From: Mycolicibacter heraklionensis
GTDB lineage: Bacteria; Actinomycetota; Actinomycetes; Mycobacteriales; Mycobacteriaceae
DNA: 64,000 bases
Reading direction: 5' to 3'
Assembly: GCF_001021505.1 (NCBI RefSeq)
Contig: NZ_LDPO01000013.1
Coordinates: 62,001 to 126,000 of the forward strand
The translations under genes and the position numbers were made by a program. Positions 1 through 8,180 of this stretch are shown one piece after another. The notes under the pieces were generated by a model. It worked only from the letters and a program-made list of their open reading frames with translations. It made no database searches and was not told where the DNA came from. Position 1 is the stretch's first letter, and each line of letters opens with the position of its first letter.

Positions 1-2
1 CG

Positions 3-767
3 GCCTGGAACCACTTCACCTTCAACGGGGCACCCGGGGCCATTCTGTCCGACAAGGCGCTGCGGCTGGCGGTGATGCGCGGTGTCGACCGGTCTACCAT
101 CGCCAAGGTCACCCAGCGCGGCCTGACCGCCGACCCGGTACCGCTGAACAACCACATCTACGTCGCCGGCCAGGAGGGCTACCAGGACAACAGTGCGGTG
201 GTGGCCTACGACCCCGAGCGCGCCGCACGCGAACTCGACGAGCTGGGCTGGACGCTGCACGGGAAGTTCCGGGAGAAGGACGGTCGCCCGCTGGTGATCC
301 GCCACCTGTTCTACGACGCGTCGAGCACCCGGCAGTTCGCCCAAGTGGCCCAGCACAACCTGGCCCAGATCGGAGTCAAGCTGCAGTTGGACGCCAAGGC
401 CGGCGGCGGCTTCTTCACCGACTACGTCAACGTCGGCGACTTCGACATCGCCCAATTCAGTTGGGTCGGTGACGCTTTCCCGCTGGCCGGGCTGAACCAG
501 ATCTCCGCCTCTTATGGCGAGGCCAACTTCGGCAAGATCGGCAGCCCGGCCATCGACGCCAAGATCGAGGAGACGCTGGAGGCCTTGGACCCCGCGGTTG
601 CGCGAGCCCGGGCCAACGAGGTCGACACGCTGCTGTGGGCCGAGGGATTCAGCCTGCCGCTGATTCAGACCACCGGGAATGTGGCGGTGCGCAGTTCGCT
701 GGCCAACTTCGGTGCGCCGGGCCTGGCGGATCTGGACTACACCGTGATCGGGTTCCTGAAGGACTGA
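3..767 (+). CDS. oppA: Oligopeptide ABC transporter substrate-binding protein, C-terminal part (5' end outside window)
   Basis: The reading frame is open from base 3 and ends at TGA 765-767, so about 254 C-terminal residues are visible and the start lies upstream. The sequence looks like the C-terminal lobe of family 5 solute-binding proteins (DppA/OppA): it begins around an 'LRLAVMRGVDR' helix and has a typical 'YDPERAARELDELGW' segment, in which binding-protein residues pack after the peptide pocket. Such lipoproteins capture peptides outside the membrane and deliver them to an OppBCD-type permease. The next core genes are the Rv1278/Rv1277 pair, which supports orthology to Rv1280c (oppA). 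A related family member such as LpqW cannot be fully excluded from this fragment. Confidence 0.8.
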   Translation, partial: AWNHFTFNGAPGAILSDKALRLAVMRGVDRSTIAKVTQRGLTADPVPLNNHIYVAGQEGYQDNSAVVAYDPERAARELDELGWTLHGKFREKDGRPLVIRHLFYDASSTRQFAQVAQHNLAQIGVKLQLDAKAGGGFFTDYVNVGDFDIAQFSWVGDAFPLAGLNQISASYGEANFGKIGSPAIDAKIEETLEALDPAVARARANEVDTLLWAEGFSLPLIQTTGNVAVRSSLANFGAPGLADLDYTVIGFLKD

Positions 768-903
768 CGCCCGCAGCGCGCTCCCAATACAAGCAATGCA
801 AGGGAAAACCCTGTATCCATCCTGCCTCAGCAAAATCTAGGCTTCGAATAAGGGTCTGTTTGATCTGGCAGAGAAAAACTCAGGTTACGGGGAGGCGTTC
901 GTC

Positions 904-3093
904 ATGACCGCTCGTCAGCAATCCGGCAAGGGTGTGAAGAACCGTCGCGCTGCCCGCGCGATCGGTGTGGGCACGGCGGTGGGCGCGTTCTTGGCGTTGG
1001 GGGTCTTGCCGGCCACGGCACCCCCCGCCAACGCCGACGGATTCGATTGGCTGATCGACTTCATCGATCCCGCAGCCGGTTCGGCGAGCAGCACCGACAT
1101 CGGCATTCCCGACCTCACGGCGGGGTTCGATCCGAGCACCTGGGGGCTCGACGCCTTGTTCGAGCAGCTGGTCTACACGCCCCTGCACACGGGTGTAGAA
1201 GACTGGATCGGCAGCGAGGCCGGCGTCCAGATCGCCGGATTCCTCAACAACCTCACCGGCCTCTACCTGATCGGCAATGGCGCCGACGGCACCGCCGACC
1301 ATCCCGATGGCGGCAACGGCGGGCTACTGCTCGGCGACGGCGGTGACGGCTTCGGCAGCGGCGGCAGCGGCGGCGATGCCGGCTGGCTGTTCGGCAACGG
1401 TGGCAATGCTGGAAGCGCAGCCGACGGCGAGGCCAGCATCGTCGTTCACGACGTCGGTTACGCCTCCCCCAGCATGGTTGCCCTGGCGACCACCCCCATC
1501 GACGGCACACCGGGAAGCGGCGGCAACGCCGCATTCCTGTTCGGCAACGGCGGTAACGGCACCAACGGCGGCAACGGCCAATTCGGCGGCGACGGCGGTG
1601 ATGGCGGCAGGGGCGGTGACGGCGGGTTCTTCTGGGGCAACGGCGGCACCGGTGGCACCGGTGGCACGGGCGGTGGGGGTGTCGCCGACTACAACGGCGG
1701 TGCCGGCGGCAACGGCGGCACGGGAGGCACCGGCGGCACCGGCGGGCTGTTGTTCAGCAACGGCGGCCGCGGCGGCACGGGCGGAACCGGGGGCGTCGGC
1801 GCCGCCGGCCTTGACAGCACGACCCGCTACGTCCACGGCGACGGCGGCAGCGGCGGGAATGGCGGCGCAGGCGGTCTCGGCGGCAGAGCCGGCATGTTGT
1901 TCGGTGCCGACGGCAAAGGCGGCAACGGCGGCACCGGTGGCGCGGGCGGCCAGGGCGGTGATGGCAGCGGCGACGCTTTCGGGGGCACGGGCGGTGCGGG
2001 CGGCAACGGCGGTAAGGCCGGTGATTACGGCGACACCGGCGGTGCCGGCGGGCGTGGCGGTGACGGCGGAGATTCCGAATCGGACGCCGGCGGCGGCGGC
2101 ATGGGCGGCATCGGTGGCCTCGGCAACCTCACCGGCGGCATCGGCGGGCGCGGCGGCGACGGCGGCACCTCCAGCGGTGACGACGGGATGGCCGGCACCG
2201 GCGGTGGTGGCGGTATCGGAGGTGCCGCCTACGCCGCGAACGGAATCGGCGGCGCGGGTGGCCACGGCGGTGAGGGCGGGCGCGCTTTCGGCGCCTACGG
2301 ACTCGGTGGTCAAGGCGGCGCGGGCGGTTGGGGTGGCACCGGCGGTATCGACGGGATGGGCGGTACTAGCGGCATCGGCGGCGCCGGCGGCGATGGCGGC
2401 AATGGGGGTGTCGGCAGCATCAGTGGCTACGGGGGCACCGGCGGCGTCGGCGGCGGCGGGACTGCGACGGGGGGCGCCGGCGGCCACGGCGGCACCGGCG
2501 GTGCCCACCTCATCACCGCCGGCACCGATACCACCCCGGCCAGGCACGGCGGCGCCGGTGGTGACGGCGGCGCCGGCGGTCATGCCAGTAACGGCGGCAT
2601 CGCCGGCGGCGGCGGTGGCGGCGGTGGAGGCGGCATGAGCGAGGGGGGTTACGGCAACATCGGCGGTATCGGCGGCCTGGGTGGCGCAGGCGGCGACGGC
2701 GGCGATGCCTCCGGTGTCGGTAGCCTCGGCGGCCGGGGCGGAATGGGCGGCCTCGGCGGAATGGGAAGTGGCACTGCCGGCTCAGCTGGTACCGGCGGGG
2801 CCGGCGGGGCCGGCGGCACCGGCGGTGACGCCAGCGGCGGCGGCTCGGGAGGTATCGGCGGCACGGGCGGGATGGGCGGCACGGCATCCGGCTACGGTGC
2901 GTCGGGCGGCGCAGGTGGCCCCGGCGGCAATGGTGGCCCCATCGCGGACAAGTACGGCTACGGCGGTAGCGGTGGCATCGGTGGCTCCGGTGGCTCCGGT
3001 GGCTACAGCGGTCCCGGGGGGCCCGGAGGCCCCGGCGGTGACGGAACTACCAGCGGTCCGGGTGCGAACGGTACGCCCGGAACCAACGGCTGA
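904..3093 (+). CDS. PGRS-like secreted glycine-rich protein without PE domain (copy 1)
   Basis: This 729-residue protein starts at ATG 904, with a GGGGAGG ribosome site just upstream. Residues 1-45 form a signal peptide: an Arg/Lys-rich start, a hydrophobic '[10 protein letters not shown]' core and a likely cleavage after 'ANA'. Residues 80-130 are a helical segment ('LVYTPLHTG', 'EDWIGSEAG') ending in '[12 protein letters not shown]', the place where PE_PGRS proteins carry GRPLIG. The remaining roughly 590 residues are Gly-Gly-X repeats. There is no PE domain, so ESX export is not expected and Sec or Tat export is inferred. Three relatives lie in this window. It sits alone between oppA and the SbcC-like gene, with no GjpA partner. 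Its role is unknown. Confidence 0.85.
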   Translation: MTARQQSGKGVKNRRAARAIGVGTAVGAFLALGVLPATAPPANADGFDWLIDFIDPAAGSASSTDIGIPDLTAGFDPSTWGLDALFEQLVYTPLHTGVEDWIGSEAGVQIAGFLNNLTGLYLIGNGADGTADHPDGGNGGLLLGDGGDGFGSGGSGGDAGWLFGNGGNAGSAADGEASIVVHDVGYASPSMVALATTPIDGTPGSGGNAAFLFGNGGNGTNGGNGQFGGDGGDGGRGGDGGFFWGNGGTGGTGGTGGGGVADYNGGAGGNGGTGGTGGTGGLLFSNGGRGGTGGTGGVGAAGLDSTTRYVHGDGGSGGNGGAGGLGGRAGMLFGADGKGGNGGTGGAGGQGGDGSGDAFGGTGGAGGNGGKAGDYGDTGGAGGRGGDGGDSESDAGGGGMGGIGGLGNLTGGIGGRGGDGGTSSGDDGMAGTGGGGGIGGAAYAANGIGGAGGHGGEGGRAFGAYGLGGQGGAGGWGGTGGIDGMGGTSGIGGAGGDGGNGGVGSISGYGGTGGVGGGGTATGGAGGHGGTGGAHLITAGTDTTPARHGGAGGDGGAGGHASNGGIAGGGGGGGGGGMSEGGYGNIGGIGGLGGAGGDGGDASGVGSLGGRGGMGGLGGMGSGTAGSAGTGGAGGAGGTGGDASGGGSGGIGGTGGMGGTASGYGASGGAGGPGGNGGPIADKYGYGGSGGIGGSGGSGGYSGPGGPGGPGGDGTTSGPGANGTPGTNG

Positions 3094-3127
3094 CGGCCCG
3101 CCGGTAGATCCGGAGAACCCAACGGCC

Positions 3128-5743
3128 TCAGGCGGTCAAATCGATGCGGTGGGCATCGGTGACGCTGCGGTAGCGATCCGGGCTGCAGGTCAACACGATC
3201 ACCTGGCCGTGCGAACCGACCGCGTCGAACACCGCACCCATCTTCTCCAGCCGGTCGGGGTCGGTGAAGCCGAGCGCGTCGTCGATCACCACCGGGACGC
3301 TGTCCTCCTTGGCCACCAGCGCCGCCCCGGCCAGCCGGGTCAGGATGCCCAGCTGTTCTTTGGCGCCGCCGGACAGTGACTCGTAGGGCACGGTGCGACC
3401 GTCGAGGGTGCGAGCGCAGATCTTCAGGTCGGTGTCGACGTCGACTTCGAAGTCGGCGCCGAACACGTGCGCGCCCAGCCGCTGGATCTCGGCGCGGAAC
3501 GGCTCAACGTAGCGCCGGCGGGTGTCGTCGCGGTGGCGGATCATCGTGGACCGCAGCAGCGCCGCCGCGCGTGCCCGGCGCCCGATCCGATCATGTTCGG
3601 CCGCAATGTGTTCCCGCGCGGTCTGCGCGGCGTCGAGCTGGCCCCGCCGGCCCTGGGTGCCGAACACGGCGAGTTCGACCTCCACCTCGTGCAGCGCGCG
3701 GGCGGTCTCGGCGTGGCCGGCCCGCAGTTCCTGCGCCGCGGACTGGGCCGCCGCGAGTTCGGCGTCAATCGCATCGGGGGCCGCGGCGCCCAACTGTTCG
3801 GACAACTCGGTCACCCGCTGCTCGGCGGTGCGCAACGCCTGCGCGTTGGCGTCGGCGGCGGCCGCCAGCTCGTCATCGCTGACCGTCGCCCGCTGTGCGG
3901 CGAGACGCTGGTTGACCGCCTCCAGCTCAACGCGCTGCGCGGCCACCTTGTCGCGCAGCAGCGTCAGCCGGGTGGCGGCCTCCGTGCGCCGGGCCGCAGC
4001 CTCCTGGGCGGCTCGCCGCAGGGTTTCGCAGTCGGCGTCGGCCTGCACCCGCAGCCCCTCGGCCTCGTCACGGTCGGCGCGGGCCTGCTCCGCTGTGATC
4101 CCGGCGGGGATCTCGCCGTGCTCGTCGCGCAGTCGCGTCAGCCGGGCGCGCAACGCCTCGATCTCATCGTCACCGCGCAACGCGGCCAGGGCGGCGGCCA
4201 ATTGGTCACGGCTGCCCTCCAGTTCGCGGCGCCGCTGGTCGGCCTCACGCGCCTGTGCCAGATCAGCCACGGCCCCCGCCGCCAGGGCATCGGCAAGTTC
4301 GGCTTGTGCCGCAGCATGTTTGACGCTGGCCTCACGGGCGCTGTCCCCCGGGCGGACCCGCACCCGCAGCAGGCCGGGCACCTCGACCTCGAGGCCGTCG
4401 GCGACGGTGGCCGACCAGCTCTGGCCCGCGGGCAGCGCGGTGGGTTCGCCTGCGATCACCAGATCGACGTCGGCGACCGCGGCCAGCTCCAATGTTGCCG
4501 AGATCGCGGCCAGCGACGCCTCGCTCCGGTCGCATGCCGCCGACGCCTGTTCGATCCGGCGCAGCATCGGCTCGGTCACAATGATCTGCGCCAGTTCGGC
4601 CGCCACCTCGGCGAGCTGGCCTTCGGTGGTGTCCAGTCGGGCGAGCCGGTCCGCGAGCCGGTCCGCCTCGTCGCGAGCGGCGAGCTGGTCGACGACGCGA
4701 CGCGCGGATGCAGCACGCTCGGTGGCGGCGACCACAGCTTGCGCAGCCTCGGCCGCGGCGGCGTCTGCTGCGGTGGCGTCGGCATCGACGACGTCCTGCA
4801 GCTGGGCGGCGGCGTCGATCTCGTTGTCCAGCAGGCCGATCGCGGCCGCCCGGGATTCGAGTTCGCCGCGCTGCCGGTGCCGCTCGGCGTGGGCGCTGTC
4901 GGTCGCGGCGGTGGTGGCTTTGGCCGCGGTGGCCACCAACTGCGCATCGCGCAGCTGACCGCGCAACTCCGCGATCGCCGCGCCGGCGGCCTGCGCCGCG
5001 CTGTGCCGGGCGTCCGCGGCGGCCTGCTCGTCGGTCAACCTCGCCAACAGTTCGGACAGCTCGGCGTGCCGGTGCACTCGGTCGTCCACTTCGGCGAGCA
5101 GCTCGGCGCATCGCGCTACCTCGGCGTCGGCGTCGGCCAGCGCGGCGATGGCAGCGGCCCAGTCCCCGGTGGGACGTCCGGTGGCGGTGAAGTAGCGCGC
5201 GTACTCGGCATCGATGCGCTCGATGAGCACGGGCTCGGTGCCGCTGAGGGTGGCGGTGTCACCGGCGGCGACGTCCAGCGCCCGGGACAGCGCATCGCAT
5301 CCGGACAAGTCCACCGCCGCCGTCGACGATGCCTGCAGCACCCGCTGGGCCTGCCACAGGCCGGTGTCCATGGTCTCGTCCAGCATGGCGCGGACCCGCT
5401 CGTGCGCCTCGTCGCCGGTGAGCTGCTCGCGGCGCGGCTCCAGGATGGTCAGTTGCGTCCGGGGCGCCTTGTGGAAACGCTTGTGGTAGACGAAACGGTA
5501 AGGGCCGGTGCTGATTTCGGCGGTGACCTCGGCGCCGACGTCGGCGTGGGTGGGCTTGACCTGTTTGACGTCCTTCTTGGCGGAGCGGTCCTTGGACTCC
5601 AGCAGCAGGTCCAGCGCCTCGATCATCGAGGACTTGCCGATCTCGTTGGCGCCGGAGACCACCACCACGCCGTGGTCGGGGAAGTCGATCTCCCGATGCG
5701 CCACACCGCGGTAGTTGGTGAGCTCCAACCGGTGCAGTCTCAT
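3128..5743 (-). CDS. SbcC/RecN-like AAA ATPase (Rv1278-type)
   Basis: The 871-residue protein begins with 'MRLHRLELTNYRG', typical of SMC/RecF-like ATPases, followed by a Walker A 'GANEIGKSS' (about residues 31-39). The centre (about 170-700) is Ala/Glu/Arg-rich and predicted coiled coil. The C-terminus carries the ABC signature 'LSGGAKEQ' and a Walker B 'VPVVIDDALGF'. This is the SbcC/Rad50 plan. Its start ATG overlaps the TGA of the upstream metallophosphoesterase gene by 4 bp, so the two are translationally coupled and probably form an SbcCD-like DNA end-processing complex. The pair corresponds to Rv1278/Rv1277. It ends tail to tail with the PGRS-like gene, 34 bp away. Confidence 0.87.
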   Translation of the reverse strand: MRLHRLELTNYRGVAHREIDFPDHGVVVVSGANEIGKSSMIEALDLLLESKDRSAKKDVKQVKPTHADVGAEVTAEISTGPYRFVYHKRFHKAPRTQLTILEPRREQLTGDEAHERVRAMLDETMDTGLWQAQRVLQASSTAAVDLSGCDALSRALDVAAGDTATLSGTEPVLIERIDAEYARYFTATGRPTGDWAAAIAALADADAEVARCAELLAEVDDRVHRHAELSELLARLTDEQAAADARHSAAQAAGAAIAELRGQLRDAQLVATAAKATTAATDSAHAERHRQRGELESRAAAIGLLDNEIDAAAQLQDVVDADATAADAAAAEAAQAVVAATERAASARRVVDQLAARDEADRLADRLARLDTTEGQLAEVAAELAQIIVTEPMLRRIEQASAACDRSEASLAAISATLELAAVADVDLVIAGEPTALPAGQSWSATVADGLEVEVPGLLRVRVRPGDSAREASVKHAAAQAELADALAAGAVADLAQAREADQRRRELEGSRDQLAAALAALRGDDEIEALRARLTRLRDEHGEIPAGITAEQARADRDEAEGLRVQADADCETLRRAAQEAAARRTEAATRLTLLRDKVAAQRVELEAVNQRLAAQRATVSDDELAAAADANAQALRTAEQRVTELSEQLGAAAPDAIDAELAAAQSAAQELRAGHAETARALHEVEVELAVFGTQGRRGQLDAAQTAREHIAAEHDRIGRRARAAALLRSTMIRHRDDTRRRYVEPFRAEIQRLGAHVFGADFEVDVDTDLKICARTLDGRTVPYESLSGGAKEQLGILTRLAGAALVAKEDSVPVVIDDALGFTDPDRLEKMGAVFDAVGSHGQVIVLTCSPDRYRSVTDAHRIDLTA

Positions 5744-6885
5744 GCCACTCCCCGATCGACCAGGCGCAGCAGCAGCGCCAGCGCGGCATGGGCGTCGTCG
5801 GCGGCGCCGGTATCGCCACCGCGGGCGGCGGCGACCAGCTCCTCGACCGCGTCGGCGGCGAAACCGCCGATTCCGAGGTCGGAGAATTCGCCGTCTGCGG
5901 GAACCACCACCAGGTGGGTATGACGTTTCCAGGTGCCCACCCAGGCGAACAGCCGCGAATACCGGTCCAGGCAGGCGTCGAGGGCGGCCCGGTCGGTGAC
6001 GCTAAGCGAACCGGTCAGCGCCAGCTGGACCACCGTGCGTTCCTTGTCCGGCAGCTGGTCGAGGTTGATGTCCAGGTCGGTGACGTCACGGCCGGTGTCG
6101 AGCTGGCGGTGCAGCGTCAGGAAACGCCATCGACCGACATGGCGGGAATCGACGCTTACGGCGCCGTCCGCCTCATCGATGTCGACCACCAGCACGTGGC
6201 CGGAGTCGGATTCGATGTCGTCGAAATTGGTGACTTCCGGCGAACCCGAATACCAGATGCGGCCCGTCTCCCCGACCTGGGTGCGAGAGTGCTTGTCGCC
6301 CAAGGCGACGTAGTGGATCGCCCCGCGCGACAGCGCGTCCTGCAGGCCGGCCAGCCGAATCAGCGCCGGGTTGCCCGGGTCTGGGTCCAGCGCGTCGACG
6401 CCGCCGTGGGCAACCAGGACCCGGATGGTGCCGTCGGCGGGCAGCTCCTCGAGTACGGCGGCAGTCAGGTCGGTGGTGGGGCGCTTGGACCGCCACGGCG
6501 CGGCGACGATCTCGAGGCCGGGGCGCACCCGGTGCACGCCGGCGGTGTCGAGCACCACCACGTTGTCGGGGCATTCGGCGGTGAACAACGCGCTGGTGTA
6601 CACGGATGCGGCATCGAGCGGATCGTGGTTTCCGGGCAGCAGGTAGACCGGGATGCCGATGGTGCGCATGGCCTCCAGGGACTGGCTGATGACCTCGGGG
6701 GCGAGTTGGTTGTCTTCGAACACATCCCCGGCGACGACGACGAACTCCGCGCCCGTCTCCGCCGCCAGTGCCCCGAGCCCGGCCACCGCGTCGCGCCGGG
6801 CCGCCGAGTAACGCGGCTGGGCGTCGCCGGCCAGAAAGTGCCGGGTCATGCCGAGCTGCCAATCGGCGGTGTGCACGAATCGCAT
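5740..6885 (-). CDS. SbcD/Mre11-like metallophosphoesterase (Rv1277-type)
   Basis: 381 residues from ATG 6885; upstream in-frame starts give a non-conserved Arg-rich leader, while this start begins directly with 'MRFVHTADWQLG'. Calcineurin-type motifs are visible: 'HTADWQ', 'GDVFED', 'GNHDPLD', 'VAHGG' and 'ALGDKH', in the order seen in SbcD/Mre11 nucleases. The first motif has Gln where the SbcD consensus has His (DxH), and the last is GDKH instead of GHxH, so metal binding may differ from classical SbcD. It is the first gene of a two-gene operon with the SbcC-like ATPase (ATGA overlap). A role in DNA double-strand end processing is inferred from family and context. Confidence 0.85.
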   Translation of the reverse strand: MRFVHTADWQLGMTRHFLAGDAQPRYSAARRDAVAGLGALAAETGAEFVVVAGDVFEDNQLAPEVISQSLEAMRTIGIPVYLLPGNHDPLDAASVYTSALFTAECPDNVVVLDTAGVHRVRPGLEIVAAPWRSKRPTTDLTAAVLEELPADGTIRVLVAHGGVDALDPDPGNPALIRLAGLQDALSRGAIHYVALGDKHSRTQVGETGRIWYSGSPEVTNFDDIESDSGHVLVVDIDEADGAVSVDSRHVGRWRFLTLHRQLDTGRDVTDLDINLDQLPDKERTVVQLALTGSLSVTDRAALDACLDRYSRLFAWVGTWKRHTHLVVVPADGEFSDLGIGGFAADAVEELVAAARGGDTGAADDAHAALALLLRLVDRGVA

Positions 6886-7101
6886 GTCGGTCCTGTCCCT
6901 TTCCGCCGGCCGTCGGCCGGGCATCGCGAGTGTATGGCCGCTCACCGACAAGCCCGCGGACCTTGATCGGCAGGTCCGCAAGCCCGGTGCGCGCTTCAAA
7001 CTCGTGCGTCACACCCGACACTTCAGCACCGGCAGCGGCACGGTGAGATGGTTCCGAATCGGATAGCGCGGACGATAGCGACGGCCCCTACCCTGGAGCG
7101 G

Positions 7102-7602
7102 GTGAGCACGCACCGCACCCTGATTCTGCTGCGACACGCCAAGTCGGACTATCCGCCCGGGGCGGCCGACCATGAGCGTCCGTTGGCCTCGCGCGGGATC
7201 CGAGAGGCCGGCCTGGCCGGGGACTGGCTGCGTGCCCATGCGCCGGCCGTCGATGCGGTGCTGTGTTCGACCGCCACCCGCACCCGAGAGACCTACGCGC
7301 GGACCGCGCTGGACGCACCGGTGCGCTATGTCGACGATCTCTACGACGCGACGCCCGGAACCGTGATCGCGACGATCAACACCGTCGCCGACGATATCGA
7401 CACGCTGCTGGTGATCGGTCACGAGCCGGCGATGTCGAGTGTCGCACTGGGACTGGCCGGTCCCGGCACTGATGCGGCGGTAGCCCAACGGATCTCGGAG
7501 AAGTACCCCACGTCGGGAATCGCCGTCCTCCAGGTGACCGGCAGCTGGGCGGACCTGGAGTTGGGATCGGCTGCGCTGGTTGGCTTTCACGTGCCGCGGT
7601 AA
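7102..7602 (+). CDS. SixA-like phosphohistidine phosphatase, histidine phosphatase superfamily (Rv1276c-type)
   Basis: 166 residues from GTG 7102 (an ATG at 7048 would add 18 unconserved residues). The N-terminal 'LILLRHAKSD' is the catalytic RHA/RHG loop that carries the phospho-accepting histidine. 'CSTATRTRETY' gives the second arginine and 'VIGHEP' the second catalytic histidine. The short single-domain length fits SixA, which removes phosphate from histidine of signalling proteins, rather than phosphoglycerate mutase. It is divergent from the SbcCD-like operon. It is the last core gene before the accessory island that starts at about 7.6 kb. The true substrate is not known. Confidence 0.83.
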   Translation: MSTHRTLILLRHAKSDYPPGAADHERPLASRGIREAGLAGDWLRAHAPAVDAVLCSTATRTRETYARTALDAPVRYVDDLYDATPGTVIATINTVADDIDTLLVIGHEPAMSSVALGLAGPGTDAAVAQRISEKYPTSGIAVLQVTGSWADLELGSAALVGFHVPR

Positions 7603-7646
7603 GTCACCGATTTACGAAATCCGCTGACTGAAGCCCAATGTCGCGA

Positions 7647-7676
7647 TAACATCGACTGATGGCGGATACCGTATGA
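7647..7676 (+). promoter_or_regulatory. Leaderless -10 box and five-codon upstream ORF before MarR gene
   Basis: A TAACAT -10 box (7647-7652) is followed after 6 nt by ATG 7659, which opens a five-codon ORF (Met-Ala-Asp-Thr-Val) ending in TGA 7674-7676. That stop overlaps the ATG of the MarR gene (7673) as ATGA. The layout predicts a leaderless transcript whose first ORF is a micropeptide translationally coupled to the regulator. Confidence 0.45.
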
Positions 7677-8149
7677 GCCATCCCCGATGTAGCGGCTGCG
7701 AACTCGATCCTGACGAATATGATTCGTGGCAAAGCTATTTGGCAGCCACTCTGCAGATGACTGCACTGCTTGACCAGCGGTTGAATGATGTACACGAGCT
7801 CTCACTGCTCGAGGTGGACGTACTTGCCCTTTTGGGCGAATCTCCCACCGGCCGAATTCAAATGGGCGACCTTCCCAAGTCACTGCCGGCACTGCCCAGC
7901 CGGTTCACCAGACATATCCGCCGGCTCGAAGACCATGGCCTGTTGCATCGGAGCGTAGATCCCTGGGATCGCCGCCGGGTGATGCTGACCATCACCACCA
8001 AAGGCCTAAAGGCTGTGGAACACGCGATGATCACCTACGCCGATTCGGTCCGGGCCCACTTCATCGGCCCACTGAGCAGGCCGCAGGTGTCGGAGATCGC
8101 TGAGTCCTGCGGGCAGATCAACGAACCGCGGTCGCCGAGTCCACGCTGA
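7673..8149 (+). CDS. MarR-family transcriptional regulator (cassette 1)
   Basis: 158 residues. The winged helix-turn-helix runs from about residue 40 to 115: 'LSLLEVDVLALL', then 'MGDLPKSLPALPSRFTRHIRRLEDHGLL' (recognition helix) and the wing 'DRRRVMLTIT'. Flanking helices would form the MarR dimer. It is clearly paralogous to the regulator at 18360-18869; both share 'LPSLPSR/LPALPSR', 'DRRRV' and a 'YLxxxLxM' N-terminal helix. It runs tail to tail with a PGRS-like gene and a GjpA-like gene, the same arrangement as cassette 2. Control of those envelope genes is inferred. Its ligand is unknown. Confidence 0.85.
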   Translation: MSHPRCSGCELDPDEYDSWQSYLAATLQMTALLDQRLNDVHELSLLEVDVLALLGESPTGRIQMGDLPKSLPALPSRFTRHIRRLEDHGLLHRSVDPWDRRRVMLTITTKGLKAVEHAMITYADSVRAHFIGPLSRPQVSEIAESCGQINEPRSPSPR

Positions 8150-8180
8150 CCCAGCGACCGCGGCTCCCCCTTCGTCGGCT

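Noticed and set aside
1277..2638. Long open frames in other phases of the PGRS-like genes (also over 8193-12215, 19739-21549 and 42344-44989)
   Set aside because: GC-rich Gly-Gly-X coding produces long open shadow frames rich in Ala, Pro or Arg. Only the glycine-rich frame has a signal peptide, a ribosome site and conserved motifs.
3467..5923. 818-codon plus-strand frame opposite the SbcC-like gene
   Set aside because: It is antisense to a clear ATPase gene, has no recognisable motif and shows the repetitive Gly/Arg/Leu composition of a shadow frame.
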